NCBI GenBank assembly: GCA_037439945.1
Contig: JBBIVA010000003.1
Coordinates: 1 to 64,000, forward strand
Source of the DNA: CALEUX01 sp037439945
GTDB taxonomy: Bacteria > Bacteroidota > Bacteroidia > Bacteroidales > Marinilabiliaceae
DNA: 64,000 nucleotides
Direction of reading: 5' to 3'
Of the stretch, positions 8,591 through 17,697 are shown in pieces. A program made the translations under genes and the position numbers. The stretch's first letter is position 1. Every line of letters starts with the position of its first letter. The notes below the pieces were generated by a model, which saw only the letters and a program-made list of their open reading frames with translations, ran no database searches and was not told the origin of the DNA.

Positions 8591-9469
8591 TTAGTCATGT
8601 TTATCGGGGTCGTAGATAACCGATGTGGTTGAAGTGGCAACTACTGTAAAGAAACCCAGTGCACCATTGCTTATATTTCCGGGTGTATTAGCCGGAGGCC
8701 CGCTAAACAAAGGGTCATTCCCTTGTTCATTTTTTTTCACTGCATCCATAAATTCATAAAAATCCTGAGTAATTGATGCAAGTTCTAAAGTAATTATATC
8801 TCCTTTTTCAATTAGTTTCGATTTTTCCCTTGCATCTATTGATTGGGCCCAACCTCCTTTAACATAATTACCATCAAAAAACTTATCGTTTGAAATCCTT
8901 ATGTCGGAAGGTTTTGATGTTACCCTGTTATTGTTTAGGCGCAACCTGTACATGTAATTGTTTTTTGTTGCTGGGGGGTCCTGAAAATAAAGAAGTACCT
9001 GGTAAATCTCCCAATCCTTATTAAAGTATTGATATTTTAAATCAATTGAATCTGCTATAACAACCTGGGGCATTTCTGATGTTGCTGTATATGTCTCAAA
9101 TATTCCGTCACTGTTAATGTCAATATTTTCAACTTTAAGTGTATAACTTTTTCCGGGTTTTGGCATAAAATCACCTGATGAAATATAATAATACCCCTTA
9201 TGGTCTTTATATTCAATTAAGTTAAATACATTTTCACCTTCAGTTATCGACACCTTGGCACCAGTTACCGGTGGTGATTCTGTTTCAGTGAAATATGGTA
9301 CCGAAATTGAAAGTCTTACAATTTTAACCTGTTGTTCGTTTGACAGTATCCCATCAACAACCATTCGTTTGGCGTTGGTTTTTAACTCAAGATCAATAGT
9401 CTCTGTGCAGCTGCCTGAGAATAAAACAACCGGTGCCAGGCCTGCAAATAATAAATTGATGGTTTTCAT
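8591..9469 (-). CDS. DUF4249 family outer-membrane lipoprotein
   Basis: A 292-residue exported protein with a hydrophobic N-terminus ending in FSGSC; C21 is the likely lipidated residue. The sequence TIDLELKTNAKRMVVDGILS, an early strand with TGAKVSITEGEN, and a TYTLKVE strand match the DUF4249 family, commonly encoded directly downstream of a TonB-dependent receptor in Bacteroidota. That is the arrangement here: the receptor gene ends 156 bases upstream on the same strand. It probably assists the receptor at the outer-membrane surface; the ligand is unknown. The C-terminus is rich in Gly, Asn and Thr. The mosaic repeat lies between the two genes. Confidence 0.85.
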   Translation of the reverse strand: MKTINLLFAGLAPVVLFSGSCTETIDLELKTNAKRMVVDGILSNEQQVKIVRLSISVPYFTETESPPVTGAKVSITEGENVFNLIEYKDHKGYYYISSGDFMPKPGKSYTLKVENIDINSDGIFETYTATSEMPQVVIADSIDLKYQYFNKDWEIYQVLLYFQDPPATKNNYMYRLRLNNNRVTSKPSDIRISNDKFFDGNYVKGGWAQSIDAREKSKLIEKGDIITLELASITQDFYEFMDAVKKNEQGNDPLFSGPPANTPGNISNGALGFFTVVATSTTSVIYDPDKHD

Positions 9470-9490
9470 CCGTAAATAATTTTTAGTTTA

Positions 9491-9553
9491 AGGTCGGAGA
9501 GCTTGTTCCGATACATCGGGGGAACCTGTTTGCCTAACAGGCAGGCCCACATG
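9491..9553 (-). repeat. Mosaic palindromic intergenic element, copy D
   Basis: On the minus strand it reads catgtgg-GCCTGCCTGTT-agg-then GTTCCCCCGATGTATCGGAA and CAAGCTctCCGACCT. It aligns without a break with 12042-12090 on the plus strand, so the two copies sit in opposite orientation around the TonB receptor gene. The second half is the GTTC...ATCGG module also found in copies A and B. Confidence 0.8.
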
Positions 9554-9625
9554 CCCCAATTTGGCTTTGCCGTTCTTCAATTCCTAAGTTTTTGCATTTT
9601 TAACAAGAAGGCCAAATAATCACAG

Positions 9626-11977
9626 TTAAAACCTTATTACATAACCCACCGAAGGCACTATTGAAAAAAGGTAGGTTTTTTCTGCCTCCTTTTTGTATGG
9701 GTCAACATCATCATCGTTAACAAAACCAATCATCCATGCATTTTTCCTTCCATATAAATTATAAATTGAGAAATTCCATTCGCCTTTCCATGGCCTTGAA
9801 GCCGGATTCTTACCCTGTATGGTAACGGCAATATCCAATCTGTGATAGTCAGGTAACCTTTCAGCATTCCTTTCAGAATAGATAGGTATTACTCCACCCT
9901 GAAAATCAAATCTTCCAACAGGTAATGTTACCGGCGACCCTGTAAAATATATCCAGTTACCTGATAACTGTACCTTTGGGTTAATATCATAATTAACAAC
10001 CATTGAAATGTCATGGGTATGGTCATAGGGCGATAAATATGTTTTACCCTGGTTTATCCATTTACTTTTCCGTTCGGAGCGGGATAGCGTGTAGGCAACC
10101 CATCCTGATAATTGATTGCTTTCGTACTTTGACAACCATTCAACACCCATTGACAGGGCTGAACCTGCTCTGATTTCTGCTTCAAGAACATCATTAAGCA
10201 AAAGATTTGCATGCTCTTTAAAATCGATTGAATTTTTATTTTTTTTATAGAATAATTCAAGTGAGTGTTCCCATTTTGTTGCTGAATTTATATACCCTAA
10301 ACCTATTGAATATTGGTTGGAAATTTGTGGCTTTATGTTTGGCGATGAGGTAAACCAAACATCAAGGGGCGTGCCTGATGTTGAATTACTGGCAAGGTGC
10401 AGGTATTGCCTGCTATTAGAGTAACTCCCTTTTAAAGTAAACATGGGTGATAAAATCCAGGATAAACCAATCCTTGGCTCCAAGCCAAAGTAATGGTTAA
10501 AAATCCTGCCTTTAGCATAATCTGTTGTATCAACCGTGATAAAGTTTTTATCTAAATCAAAAATTCTTGCCTTACCAATGTTTTGGAATAGTGAATACCT
10601 TAAACCGTATCTAAGAGAAACATTCCCGCCAATCTGTTTTGTGTGGCTTATATACGCTGCATGTTCAAGTGAATTTGACAGAGGTATTTTTATCTCATTA
10701 AACGACGGGTCTTCTTCGGGTGAGGAAATCCTACCGGGATTAATTGAATGAAATATTGATTGTACCCCAAATTCAACAATATCTCCTGCTTTCGGATAAT
10801 AGGAAAATGCATATTTAAACGATAAATCGTTTAAATGTGAAACCCACCTGATTGGCTCAAATCCATCACCGGATGTTTCAAGAACATAATCGTACCTGCT
10901 TGCAACAAAAGTGGCATTGCTAAACAATTTTGGCGAAAATACATGGTTCCATCTAAGGGTAAAGGTTTTATTGCCAAAATCGAGGTTTATCATTTGATTT
11001 CTGAACACATCCCTACCGGTATAGCCACTCAGAAATATTCTGTCGTTTTCACCAACGATATAGTTAAACTTAAGGTTTGAATCATAAAAGTAAAGTCTGT
11101 TATTACGAATATCCACATCTGATGATAACGGAAGAAACATATCCATATATGTGCGGCGGCCGCTTACCAGCAACGATGATTTATTTTTGGTCAAAGGGCC
11201 CTCTATGGTTGCACGGCTTGAAATTAACCCGATACCGGCCGATCCTGACCAGTTATTCATATTTCCATCACGGCTGCGAATATCAATTAACGAAGATAGC
11301 CGGCCACCGGTCCAGGCAGGTAAATCGCCTTTGTAAACCTGGACATCTTTAATTGCATCGTTGTTAAATATTGAGAAAAAACCAAATAAATGCCCACCGT
11401 TATACACAATTGCTTCATCAAATTGTAAGAGGTTTTGGTCAGGATTGCCACCCCGCACCGAAAGATTTGTTGAACCATCGCTCGATGATGATATCCCCGG
11501 CAAAAGCTGGATTGTTTTTAATGGGTCAGTTTCACCAAAAATTACAGGTAATTTTCTTATCTCTGAAGAGTTTAGTTTTTCCAGCCCCAATATTGTTTGA
11601 CGCCTTTGATCAACTTTTAATGAACCGGTTACTTCTATTTCCTTCAAATTATGTGTTGCTAAAATAAGTTCCGGATTAATCCTGGTATTATCATTTAGGT
11701 CAATATTTAATGATAATGGCTGGTATCCGATAAAACTAATTATTATGGTATGATAACCTGAAGGTAAAGCCAGGGAATAAAACCCATAAACATTCGTTAT
11801 TGTTCCAAGTAATGTTTCTTTTGAATACACTGATGCCCCCGGAAGAATTTCACCCGATGTTTTATTTTTTACAAAGCCACTGATAACAAACATGTTCCTT
11901 GTTTCCTGTGCTTCTGAAAACGATGGATTACATGATATTAACAGTATAAAAAGAACAAATATGCCGAATTGATTCAT
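9626..11977 (-). CDS. TonB-dependent outer-membrane receptor with N-terminal carboxypeptidase-like domain
   Basis: A 783-residue receptor. After an N-terminal export signal (cleavage likely near SEAQE), residues about 30-110 form the CarboxypepD_reg-like domain (SGFVKNKTSGEILPGASVYS and a GTITNVYGFYSLALP strand). The plug follows (SSDGSTNLSVRGGNPDQNLL, IYNGGHLFGFFSIFNND), then a beta-barrel to the aromatic C-terminus VGYVIRF. It would bring a bound ligand into the periplasm using ExbB/ExbD energy. It is complete and shorter than SusC-type receptors; with DUF4249 downstream and no SusD, a metal or small-molecule role is more likely than glycan import, as an inference. ISCN near residue 16 resembles a lipobox but receptors of this class are not lipidated. 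Confidence 0.92.
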   Translation of the reverse strand: MNQFGIFVLFILLISCNPSFSEAQETRNMFVISGFVKNKTSGEILPGASVYSKETLLGTITNVYGFYSLALPSGYHTIIISFIGYQPLSLNIDLNDNTRINPELILATHNLKEIEVTGSLKVDQRRQTILGLEKLNSSEIRKLPVIFGETDPLKTIQLLPGISSSSDGSTNLSVRGGNPDQNLLQFDEAIVYNGGHLFGFFSIFNNDAIKDVQVYKGDLPAWTGGRLSSLIDIRSRDGNMNNWSGSAGIGLISSRATIEGPLTKNKSSLLVSGRRTYMDMFLPLSSDVDIRNNRLYFYDSNLKFNYIVGENDRIFLSGYTGRDVFRNQMINLDFGNKTFTLRWNHVFSPKLFSNATFVASRYDYVLETSGDGFEPIRWVSHLNDLSFKYAFSYYPKAGDIVEFGVQSIFHSINPGRISSPEEDPSFNEIKIPLSNSLEHAAYISHTKQIGGNVSLRYGLRYSLFQNIGKARIFDLDKNFITVDTTDYAKGRIFNHYFGLEPRIGLSWILSPMFTLKGSYSNSRQYLHLASNSTSGTPLDVWFTSSPNIKPQISNQYSIGLGYINSATKWEHSLELFYKKNKNSIDFKEHANLLLNDVLEAEIRAGSALSMGVEWLSKYESNQLSGWVAYTLSRSERKSKWINQGKTYLSPYDHTHDISMVVNYDINPKVQLSGNWIYFTGSPVTLPVGRFDFQGGVIPIYSERNAERLPDYHRLDIAVTIQGKNPASRPWKGEWNFSIYNLYGRKNAWMIGFVNDDDVDPYKKEAEKTYLFSIVPSVGYVIRF

Positions 11978-12299
11978 ATATATTACAAACCTTTGAAACG
12001 ATTATGTTTGCAAATATCGCAAACACTTTTAAAAAATGAGTCATGTTAGCCTGCCTGTTCGGCAGACAGGTTTCCTCGAATTGCGGGGACTCTAAAATAA
12101 AATTTATTCACCTGTTAAAACAATGGACTAAAGGTCATAATTTCAAATAACCATTACAAATAATTTGCCTTTATAACTTAATTCATATAGTTTTTTTGTA
12201 GGAAATTTGGCATTTGGTTTCTAAATTTTGATTATTATCCGTTATTTAGTTTTCAAATAATAAAATAATTAGTGAGTTGTTTAATTAAACTTTAAAATC
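11978..12299. other. Intergenic region between divergent genes
   Basis: About 320 bases between the receptor and porin genes, holding copy E of the mosaic element at 12042-12090. The rest is AT-rich; TTTGTAGG...TAAATTTTG around 12190-12230 is only an approximate promoter match for the porin gene. Confidence 0.6.
12042..12090 (+). repeat. Mosaic palindromic intergenic element, copy E
   Basis: Contains CCTGCCTG-ttcgg-CAGACAGG (one mismatch in the stem) followed directly by GTTTCCTCGAATTGCGGGGA. It aligns with the minus strand of 9553-9491. Confidence 0.75.
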
Positions 12300-12956
12300 A
12301 TGAAAAAATATCTTTTGGTATTTATACTATGTGCTGGCACACAAATATTGGTTGCTCAAAACCATTTTCAACTGGGGATGAAACTGGGGTTTAACTCAAC
12401 TAGTTTTAATACTGATAATGCTTCAAAAATTTTGTCAGGTACCGGTGATTACACTTTTTCAAAGGCGAAAGATGATTTCAAAAGCGGCTATTTGATAGGT
12501 GCCTATTCACGAATAGGATTAATTGGCAAACTGTCGTTGCAACCCGAACTTTATTTTGGCAAGAAGAGTGGTGAAACAGATTTTTATCTTAAATCCACAT
12601 CAATGACTGATATTATTGTTTCTGAAAAAGTATCATATTACAGCTGGGATATTCCAATTCTTGCACATCTTAAACTCGTTGATCTTAAAGTAATGAATCT
12701 TTATAGTGTTGCCGGCCCGGTGGTTTCGTTCAAGGTAAATGATAAATCAAGCCTTTCATCATTAAGCAGCGATTTAAACAAAGAAAATATTAAAGGGGCT
12801 AACTGGAATTTTCAGATGGGTGGTGGATTGGAAGTTTGGAAGCTTAATTTTGATGTGAGATATGAATGGGGATTAAACGATGTTTCGAAAACAAAACTTG
12901 AAAGAAAAAGCAATGCCCTTATTTTTTCATTAGGTTACCGTTTTTTGGGATTATAG
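12300..12956 (+). CDS. Small outer-membrane beta-barrel protein (porin/PorT-like)
   Basis: A 218-residue protein with a clear signal peptide (MKKYLLVFILCAGTQILVAQ) and the alternating polar-hydrophobic strands of an eight-stranded barrel. Examples are FQLGMKLGFNSTSF, KLSLQPELYFGKKSG, WDIPILAHLKL and LNFDVRYEWGLNDVS. It ends in an aromatic-containing strand (LIFSLGYRFLGL). This is the outer-membrane beta-barrel family abundant in Bacteroidota, often labelled porin family or PorT; a transport function is not implied. It is monocistronic, ending at a strong bidirectional hairpin shared with the next, convergent gene. Confidence 0.85.
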   Translation: MKKYLLVFILCAGTQILVAQNHFQLGMKLGFNSTSFNTDNASKILSGTGDYTFSKAKDDFKSGYLIGAYSRIGLIGKLSLQPELYFGKKSGETDFYLKSTSMTDIIVSEKVSYYSWDIPILAHLKLVDLKVMNLYSVAGPVVSFKVNDKSSLSSLSSDLNKENIKGANWNFQMGGGLEVWKLNFDVRYEWGLNDVSKTKLERKSNALIFSLGYRFLGL

Positions 12957-12985
12957 TTAAACAATAAATTTAAAACGAAATATTA

Positions 12986-13023
12986 GCCCAAATTACTCAT
13001 TTTTAGAAATGAGTAATTTGGGC
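12986..13023. terminator. Bidirectional hairpin between convergent genes
   Basis: GCCCAAATTACTCATTT (12986-13002) pairs perfectly over 17 bp with AAATGAGTAATTTGGGC (13007-13023) across a 4-base loop. It abuts the stop codon of the minus-strand gene at 13024 and lies 30 bases past the porin stop. It lacks a long U-run. Confidence 0.75.
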
Positions 13024-15999
13024 CTAATCGTTAACATAATACCCAACCTTTCCTTTGCCTTGTCTCCCATCAATGCTCATTACAAGGTTTTTTGCAAACC
13101 TCACATGTTTAACTAATTCTGTTTCCCAATTAGCAGGCTGCCCATCAAGCCATTCCATATCAATTTTACCCTGCTTTAAATGTGGGTTCACAGTGAAATA
13201 AGCAACACGTAATGATGTTAAATTTTGGAAAAAATGCGTACCCTGGCTAGGTTCCACATTGTAGTTTTCCAATCCCATTTCAACAATTGCTCTGGCTCCA
13301 CATATTTGTCCCCATTTAACGGGTACTCCCAGCCATGGGTCCTGCGAGCCCCACCTCCCCGGCCCAATTAGTAGGTACGGGCGGTTTTCTTTCTGGAGAT
13401 TTTGATTTATAATTTCAACATCCTTTGAAATATCTGAATTTAGTGCCGGTTTATAATTTTGGGTTTTTATGTAAACAATATCTGAAACATCGTTAATTAT
13501 CCCATTGCCTAAAACCGAATCTGAATAAATAAATGAATCATCGCTGCCTTTTGTTAATTCTATTGCTGGCCCAACCGATGTGCGGCTGTCAACAATTGGC
13601 CTTATTTGAAGCAGATAAAAGACTGATGGGCTGTCTGCTGGGGTTTGCAGGTCAACAGCAAATTCAATTTCAACGGGTTGATTCATCTCTTGCTGGCCTA
13701 TTTCAAGAATGAGTTTTGTTATTTCGGCCAGAGGGAATACATCATATTTTAGAATATTTGCGAAGGTAACAAGTGGGTAGCCTTCTCCACCTGAAACCCC
13801 ATCACGAATCATCTGGTTCTGTAAATCAAACAGTGAACCGATCCATTTTAACGACCCGTCCTTAAGGGCTACTCGTAAATCAGGCTTTTCAAGATTTACT
13901 GAATCATCAACTGAAGGTATAAAAGCGCCCGAGTCAAGGTTTAGCGCGTAAAAATCCTTTTGTGTTTCCTTTAAAACCATTTCGGGTGATGATAACTGTA
14001 TTATTTTAGTTGGATAAAAAGGGGAAAACCGTAATGAAGTTCCTCCTTCAACTATATGTTTTCCAAGCCCCAACGCTACATTTACAACTCCCTCTTCCGA
14101 TTTTTCAGGCGGAATGGGATAAAAATTAACCGACCTTGCAACTCCTGAAAACGTTGGGTAAAACCTGTTACCATGTACCTGCCCAACTATCTCCTGAAGA
14201 ACAATCCCCATCCTTTCCTCATCAATAAGATTCATGGTACTTGCCATATAGGCTTTACTCGATTTGAAATACACCGACGCATACACACATTTTATTGCCA
14301 TTTCAAGTTGCCCTGCCATGCTTATATAATCATTAACCCATGGAATCATATAGGTTGAATAGATTCCGGCAAATGGTTGATGGTGACTGTCTTCCAATAA
14401 GCTTGACGACCTTACGGCCACCGGTTTTTCAGAAATTTGTGTAAATTTTTGAAGGTCATTAAAAACCCAATATGGTAATTTCCCTTTTAAAAAGGCATTT
14501 AAAATATCTTCATCAGGCAAATCTGAAAGTCCTATGGGATATAATGAATTATTCTCCATAAATGCTTCAAAAACATCAACACCAATTACTACTGTTTTGG
14601 GAATGGAAATAGTTACATCGGGGAATTCTTTGAAACTCTTGTATTTTTTTATCAGGGTACTTAAAAAAGCCAGGCCACGGGCTTTCCCACCAATCGAACC
14701 TTCTCCTATACGCGAAAACGTCACATAATCATCATATCTATCGCGGTCAAAGGCGGCAATTATTCCCCTGCCTTTGCTCATCCTGAAATTACTTATTATA
14801 TGATATAGGTTTTGTTTGGCCAAATCAATATCCGTGTTATCGTCAACTTTAAGCTGTTTAACCACTTCGGCAATGGGAAATAAAGCCCGTGCAGTTAGCC
14901 ATTTTGATACATGGTCGCGTGAAAAATGATATTGCAGTGATTCGTTTGGAATAGAGAGCAGGGTTTCCTGCAAATCCTTTAAATCACTAACCCTGGCAAC
15001 CTCCTGGCCTGTTTCCGGGTTTACAAAAATAAAATCCCCAAATGCCAGATAATTATTTATAAACTCTTTTAGCTCCTGTAACAGTAATTTTGAATGTTTA
15101 TTTATGAACCCTACTCGTAAATCCTTGGCCATACCCTCCATTTTTGAATCTGAAGACTGCAAAAGGAAGGGTAAATATGGATTGTCTTCCTTAACTTTTT
15201 TTGCAAAAGCCAACCCTGCATGTGAGTCTTTAACCCCACCGCGATAAAATGAAATGTCGGAAATAATGCCCAGTGTATTTTTTTTATATGTAGAATATAG
15301 GTTAAGCGCTTCCTCGTAATTACGGGCGAGGAAAATTTTAGGCCGGCCACGCATTCTCAGCATTTGCTGATGGGCGTTCAAACCTTCAATCATGAATTTT
15401 TGTGACTGCTTAAAGACTAATTTGTAAAAAACCGGCAAATAACTTGAGTAAAACCTAACCGAATCTTCAACCAATATTATGCACTGTACGCCAACTACGG
15501 AAACATCGTGGGGGGCATTCATCCTGTCCTCAATTAGTTTTATAATGGCAAGCAAAAGGTCGGTGTTGCCCAGCCAACAAAAAACATAATCAATGGCAGA
15601 TGTGTCTTCATTACTAAGTTTAAGAGTAACTTCCCTGGAAAAAGGTGTCAATACTACTATGGGGATGTTTGAATAATTGGCTTTAATTTTTTTTGATAAT
15701 GAAAAGGGATCCATTCCTCCAATGCTTAGCATTGAAATAATCAAATCAATGGATGTTGTTTTCAAAACATCAAAGGCGTCCTCAGCCGATGCTACCTGTA
15801 TAAATTGAGGGGGGTGCCTCAGGTTTAGCGAAACATACTCGTTGAATATCTGCTCGTCAATCCTACCGTCTTCTTCAAGCATAAATGCATCGTATGAACT
15901 GCAAATTAACAATACCTTATGTATTCTTTTTTGCATTAACTGGTCGAAAGCCGTTTCGACCAAAAATTCATGTGGCATTTGTGTATATTTATCAGGCAT
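13024..15999 (-). CDS. Two receiver-like domains fused to a PEP-synthase-type ATP-grasp domain
   Basis: A 991-residue cytosolic protein. Residues about 25-160 form a receiver-like domain whose expected phospho-acceptor position is serine (DLIISM, S89). Residues about 170-318 form a second receiver with LVEDS at its start and an aspartate at the acceptor position (GIISD, D248). From about 405 on, the protein matches the N-terminal nucleotide-binding domain of PEP synthase/pyruvate phosphate dikinase: GEGSIGGKARGLAF (432-445), then VRSSSLLEDS, PFAGIYSTY and LLQIRPIVDS. The phospho-histidine swivel and PEP-binding TIM-barrel domains are absent, so it is not a complete dikinase. A signal-controlled phosphotransfer or ATP-binding role is inferred; the target is unknown. 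It is monocistronic. Confidence 0.8.
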   Translation of the reverse strand: MPDKYTQMPHEFLVETAFDQLMQKRIHKVLLICSSYDAFMLEEDGRIDEQIFNEYVSLNLRHPPQFIQVASAEDAFDVLKTTSIDLIISMLSIGGMDPFSLSKKIKANYSNIPIVVLTPFSREVTLKLSNEDTSAIDYVFCWLGNTDLLLAIIKLIEDRMNAPHDVSVVGVQCIILVEDSVRFYSSYLPVFYKLVFKQSQKFMIEGLNAHQQMLRMRGRPKIFLARNYEEALNLYSTYKKNTLGIISDISFYRGGVKDSHAGLAFAKKVKEDNPYLPFLLQSSDSKMEGMAKDLRVGFINKHSKLLLQELKEFINNYLAFGDFIFVNPETGQEVARVSDLKDLQETLLSIPNESLQYHFSRDHVSKWLTARALFPIAEVVKQLKVDDNTDIDLAKQNLYHIISNFRMSKGRGIIAAFDRDRYDDYVTFSRIGEGSIGGKARGLAFLSTLIKKYKSFKEFPDVTISIPKTVVIGVDVFEAFMENNSLYPIGLSDLPDEDILNAFLKGKLPYWVFNDLQKFTQISEKPVAVRSSSLLEDSHHQPFAGIYSTYMIPWVNDYISMAGQLEMAIKCVYASVYFKSSKAYMASTMNLIDEERMGIVLQEIVGQVHGNRFYPTFSGVARSVNFYPIPPEKSEEGVVNVALGLGKHIVEGGTSLRFSPFYPTKIIQLSSPEMVLKETQKDFYALNLDSGAFIPSVDDSVNLEKPDLRVALKDGSLKWIGSLFDLQNQMIRDGVSGGEGYPLVTFANILKYDVFPLAEITKLILEIGQQEMNQPVEIEFAVDLQTPADSPSVFYLLQIRPIVDSRTSVGPAIELTKGSDDSFIYSDSVLGNGIINDVSDIVYIKTQNYKPALNSDISKDVEIINQNLQKENRPYLLIGPGRWGSQDPWLGVPVKWGQICGARAIVEMGLENYNVEPSQGTHFFQNLTSLRVAYFTVNPHLKQGKIDMEWLDGQPANWETELVKHVRFAKNLVMSIDGRQGKGKVGYYVND

Positions 16000-16060
16000 C
16001 TTTAATCATTCATATTGTTAAATTATAAACATAAAAATAATAGTAACAATTAACAAAAAT

Positions 16061-16096
16061 AAAGGCTGTCCCTTTTTGAGACAGCCTTTATTTTTT
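16061..16096. terminator. Intrinsic terminator after the exb operon
   Basis: AAAGGCTGTC (16061-16070) pairs with GACAGCCTTT (16080-16089) across nine bases, flanked by A- and T-rich runs on both sides, so it can work on either strand. It lies between the last exbD stop (16114) and the start of the receiver/ATP-grasp gene. Confidence 0.85.
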
Positions 16097-16113
16097 TAAA
16101 TAATATTTTCCTG

Positions 16114-16590
16114 CTAGTATTTAAGTTTCTCAACTTGCCTGGCAGAATAATTTATTCTTAGGGCCTGTGCTTTCCTCAATGCCTGTTTAATGTCTGTGAT
16201 TTCTCCCATCGGACAGTCATAATCGGCTTTAATGGAAACAGTCATAAGCGGACGATCTGCTTCTTTCATTGATTCACGCTCCTGAATAATATAGCTTTGA
16301 ATATCATCGGCTGTAGCAAATGCATCGTTTAGCTGTATTCTTGGGTTTGAACCATACCTTCCCTGATACTGTTTTAAAGGAACCCCTACATAAATATAGG
16401 TAACCAAAGATTTTCTTTCAAGTTTGGTTAACTGGGTTGCTTCAGGTGCCCTGTTTATAACTTTCATACTTACCTCTTTCATGGTTGTTGTAACCATAAA
16501 AAAGAACAAAAGCATAAAAACAATATCAGGTAGCGATGCTGTATTTATTGCGGCTTGTGTACCGCCTTTCTTCTTCTTAAACTTTGCCAT
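16114..16590 (-). CDS. exbD: ExbD/TolR-type biopolymer transport protein (second copy)
   Basis: A 158-residue inner-membrane protein with one N-terminal membrane helix and a periplasmic domain. The proton-carrying aspartate is in SLPDIVFMLLFFFMVTTTM (about residues 19-37). The periplasmic part contains the TVSIKADYDCPMGEITDIKQ stretch typical of ExbD. It works with ExbB to pass proton-motive force to TonB or a similar partner. It starts 12 bases after the preceding exbD gene and is last in a four-gene operon closed by a terminator. Two ExbD types per operon are common in Bacteroidota. Confidence 0.9.
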   Translation of the reverse strand: MAKFKKKKGGTQAAINTASLPDIVFMLLFFFMVTTTMKEVSMKVINRAPEATQLTKLERKSLVTYIYVGVPLKQYQGRYGSNPRIQLNDAFATADDIQSYIIQERESMKEADRPLMTVSIKADYDCPMGEITDIKQALRKAQALRINYSARQVEKLKY

Positions 16591-16602
16591 CAGATAGTCC
16601 TC

Positions 16603-17196
16603 CTAATTTTTTGGTTTCTTGCCGCCACCTACGTTACGAGGTTCTGCTTCAGATATTCTTTGCGGATAAATTACTCTCACGGCCTCTTGCTGTTCTTCGT
16701 TCAGGTCGTCGTATTTTTTATTAAACTGCTTCATTGAAATTTCATTACGCAGATCGGTAATAGCGGCCTGCAATTCGTTCTGAACATTCAGGTACATCTG
16801 ATATTGCGTTCCCCTGTCGCTCTGTAATGAAATAACAGCATTTTTCGCCACCGGAAAAACCCCGAAGAAATTCACTTCCATCATTTCTAGTTCAGGAAGT
16901 GTTGAAAGGTTTAACGGGTTTTGAAGAAATTCTTTTGTAGCATCCTTAAGATTAACCAGGTCCATATATTGATTTTCAACCAGCAGAAGGTTGTTGGCAT
17001 TTATTAATACCTCAAAAACGTTACGCTCCTTAACCGGTGGTGTATCCGGCTCTTCAACAGGAACCGGTGGAGGTAGCATCCTTGACAATCCTTTATCCGC
17101 ATCCATGGTGGTAGTCATAAGAAAGAAGATAAGCAACAGGAATGCAATGTCGGCCATTGATCCTGCATTTACTTCTTGTAATTCTCTTTTTGCCAT
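16603..17196 (-). CDS. exbD: ExbD/TolR-type biopolymer transport protein (first copy)
   Basis: A 197-residue inner-membrane protein. Its membrane helix carries the conserved aspartate in SMADIAFLLLIFFLMTTTMD (about residues 13-32). After a proline-rich linker (PPPVPVEEPDTPPVKE) comes a periplasmic domain with a coil-forming middle and a basic Gly/Lys tail (GGGKKPKN). It is longer than the second ExbD and not a recent duplicate of it, so the two probably form a mixed pair. It sits 46 bases downstream of the small membrane protein gene and 12 before the second exbD. Confidence 0.9.
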   Translation of the reverse strand: MAKRELQEVNAGSMADIAFLLLIFFLMTTTMDADKGLSRMLPPPVPVEEPDTPPVKERNVFEVLINANNLLLVENQYMDLVNLKDATKEFLQNPLNLSTLPELEMMEVNFFGVFPVAKNAVISLQSDRGTQYQMYLNVQNELQAAITDLRNEISMKQFNKKYDDLNEEQQEAVRVIYPQRISEAEPRNVGGGKKPKN

Positions 17197-17242
17197 AGAA
17201 ACTTATTTTTTTTAGAAACGGAAAAAATCCTGTTTCTGTTGT

Positions 17243-17689
17243 TTATCGGAACATACGTGAAATTTCGGCATATACAATTGAGAGCAATGCTATGCCAAAC
17301 AAAAAGTACATGGTATAAAGGAATGTATCCGACATTATCAGCATGCTGGCAACATTGTCTTTTCCTTCATAGCCAGGGAGATTTAACGGAGTTCCATCTC
17401 CAAGTACATATGCAATGAAAATAATTACTGCCAGTCCCAGAATTGAAACCAATGACCTTACTGCATTTTTGGGACGCAATACAAGGAAAACGATTTCAAA
17501 AATTATTGTAACTGCAGCTGTAGCTATAACAAGGAACTTTCCCCAGTTCAAAAATGGTTCGGTGTAGTTGGGGGTGTCATACACAGCTCCCTCAACATAA
17601 CCCCCAAAATAGAAAAAACCGGCAAAAGCGAGTGTTATAGCCAACAGGCCGTATAATACATAGTTTAATATACTTGATAACTTGGTCAT
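17243..17689 (-). CDS. Four-helix membrane protein of the exb operon
   Basis: A 148-residue protein with about four predicted membrane helices (about 8-29, 51-72, 77-95 and 119-142) and a polar loop with DGTPLNLPGYEGKDN. I do not recognise a named family. It lies eight bases after exbB and 46 before the first exbD, so it is co-transcribed and probably associates with, or modulates, the proton-channel complex. That role is inferred from position only. Confidence 0.7.
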   Translation of the reverse strand: MTKLSSILNYVLYGLLAITLAFAGFFYFGGYVEGAVYDTPNYTEPFLNWGKFLVIATAAVTIIFEIVFLVLRPKNAVRSLVSILGLAVIIFIAYVLGDGTPLNLPGYEGKDNVASMLIMSDTFLYTMYFLFGIALLSIVYAEISRMFR

Positions 17690-17697
17690 GATTGAAA

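Noticed and set aside
11077..11667. Plus-strand open frames opposite the TonB receptor gene
   Set aside because: Low-complexity antisense translations of a clearly coding region.
11920..11945. Lipobox-like ISCN at the N-terminus of the TonB receptor
   Set aside because: Receptors of this class are integral barrels with ordinary signal peptides, and a good cleavage region follows near SEAQE.
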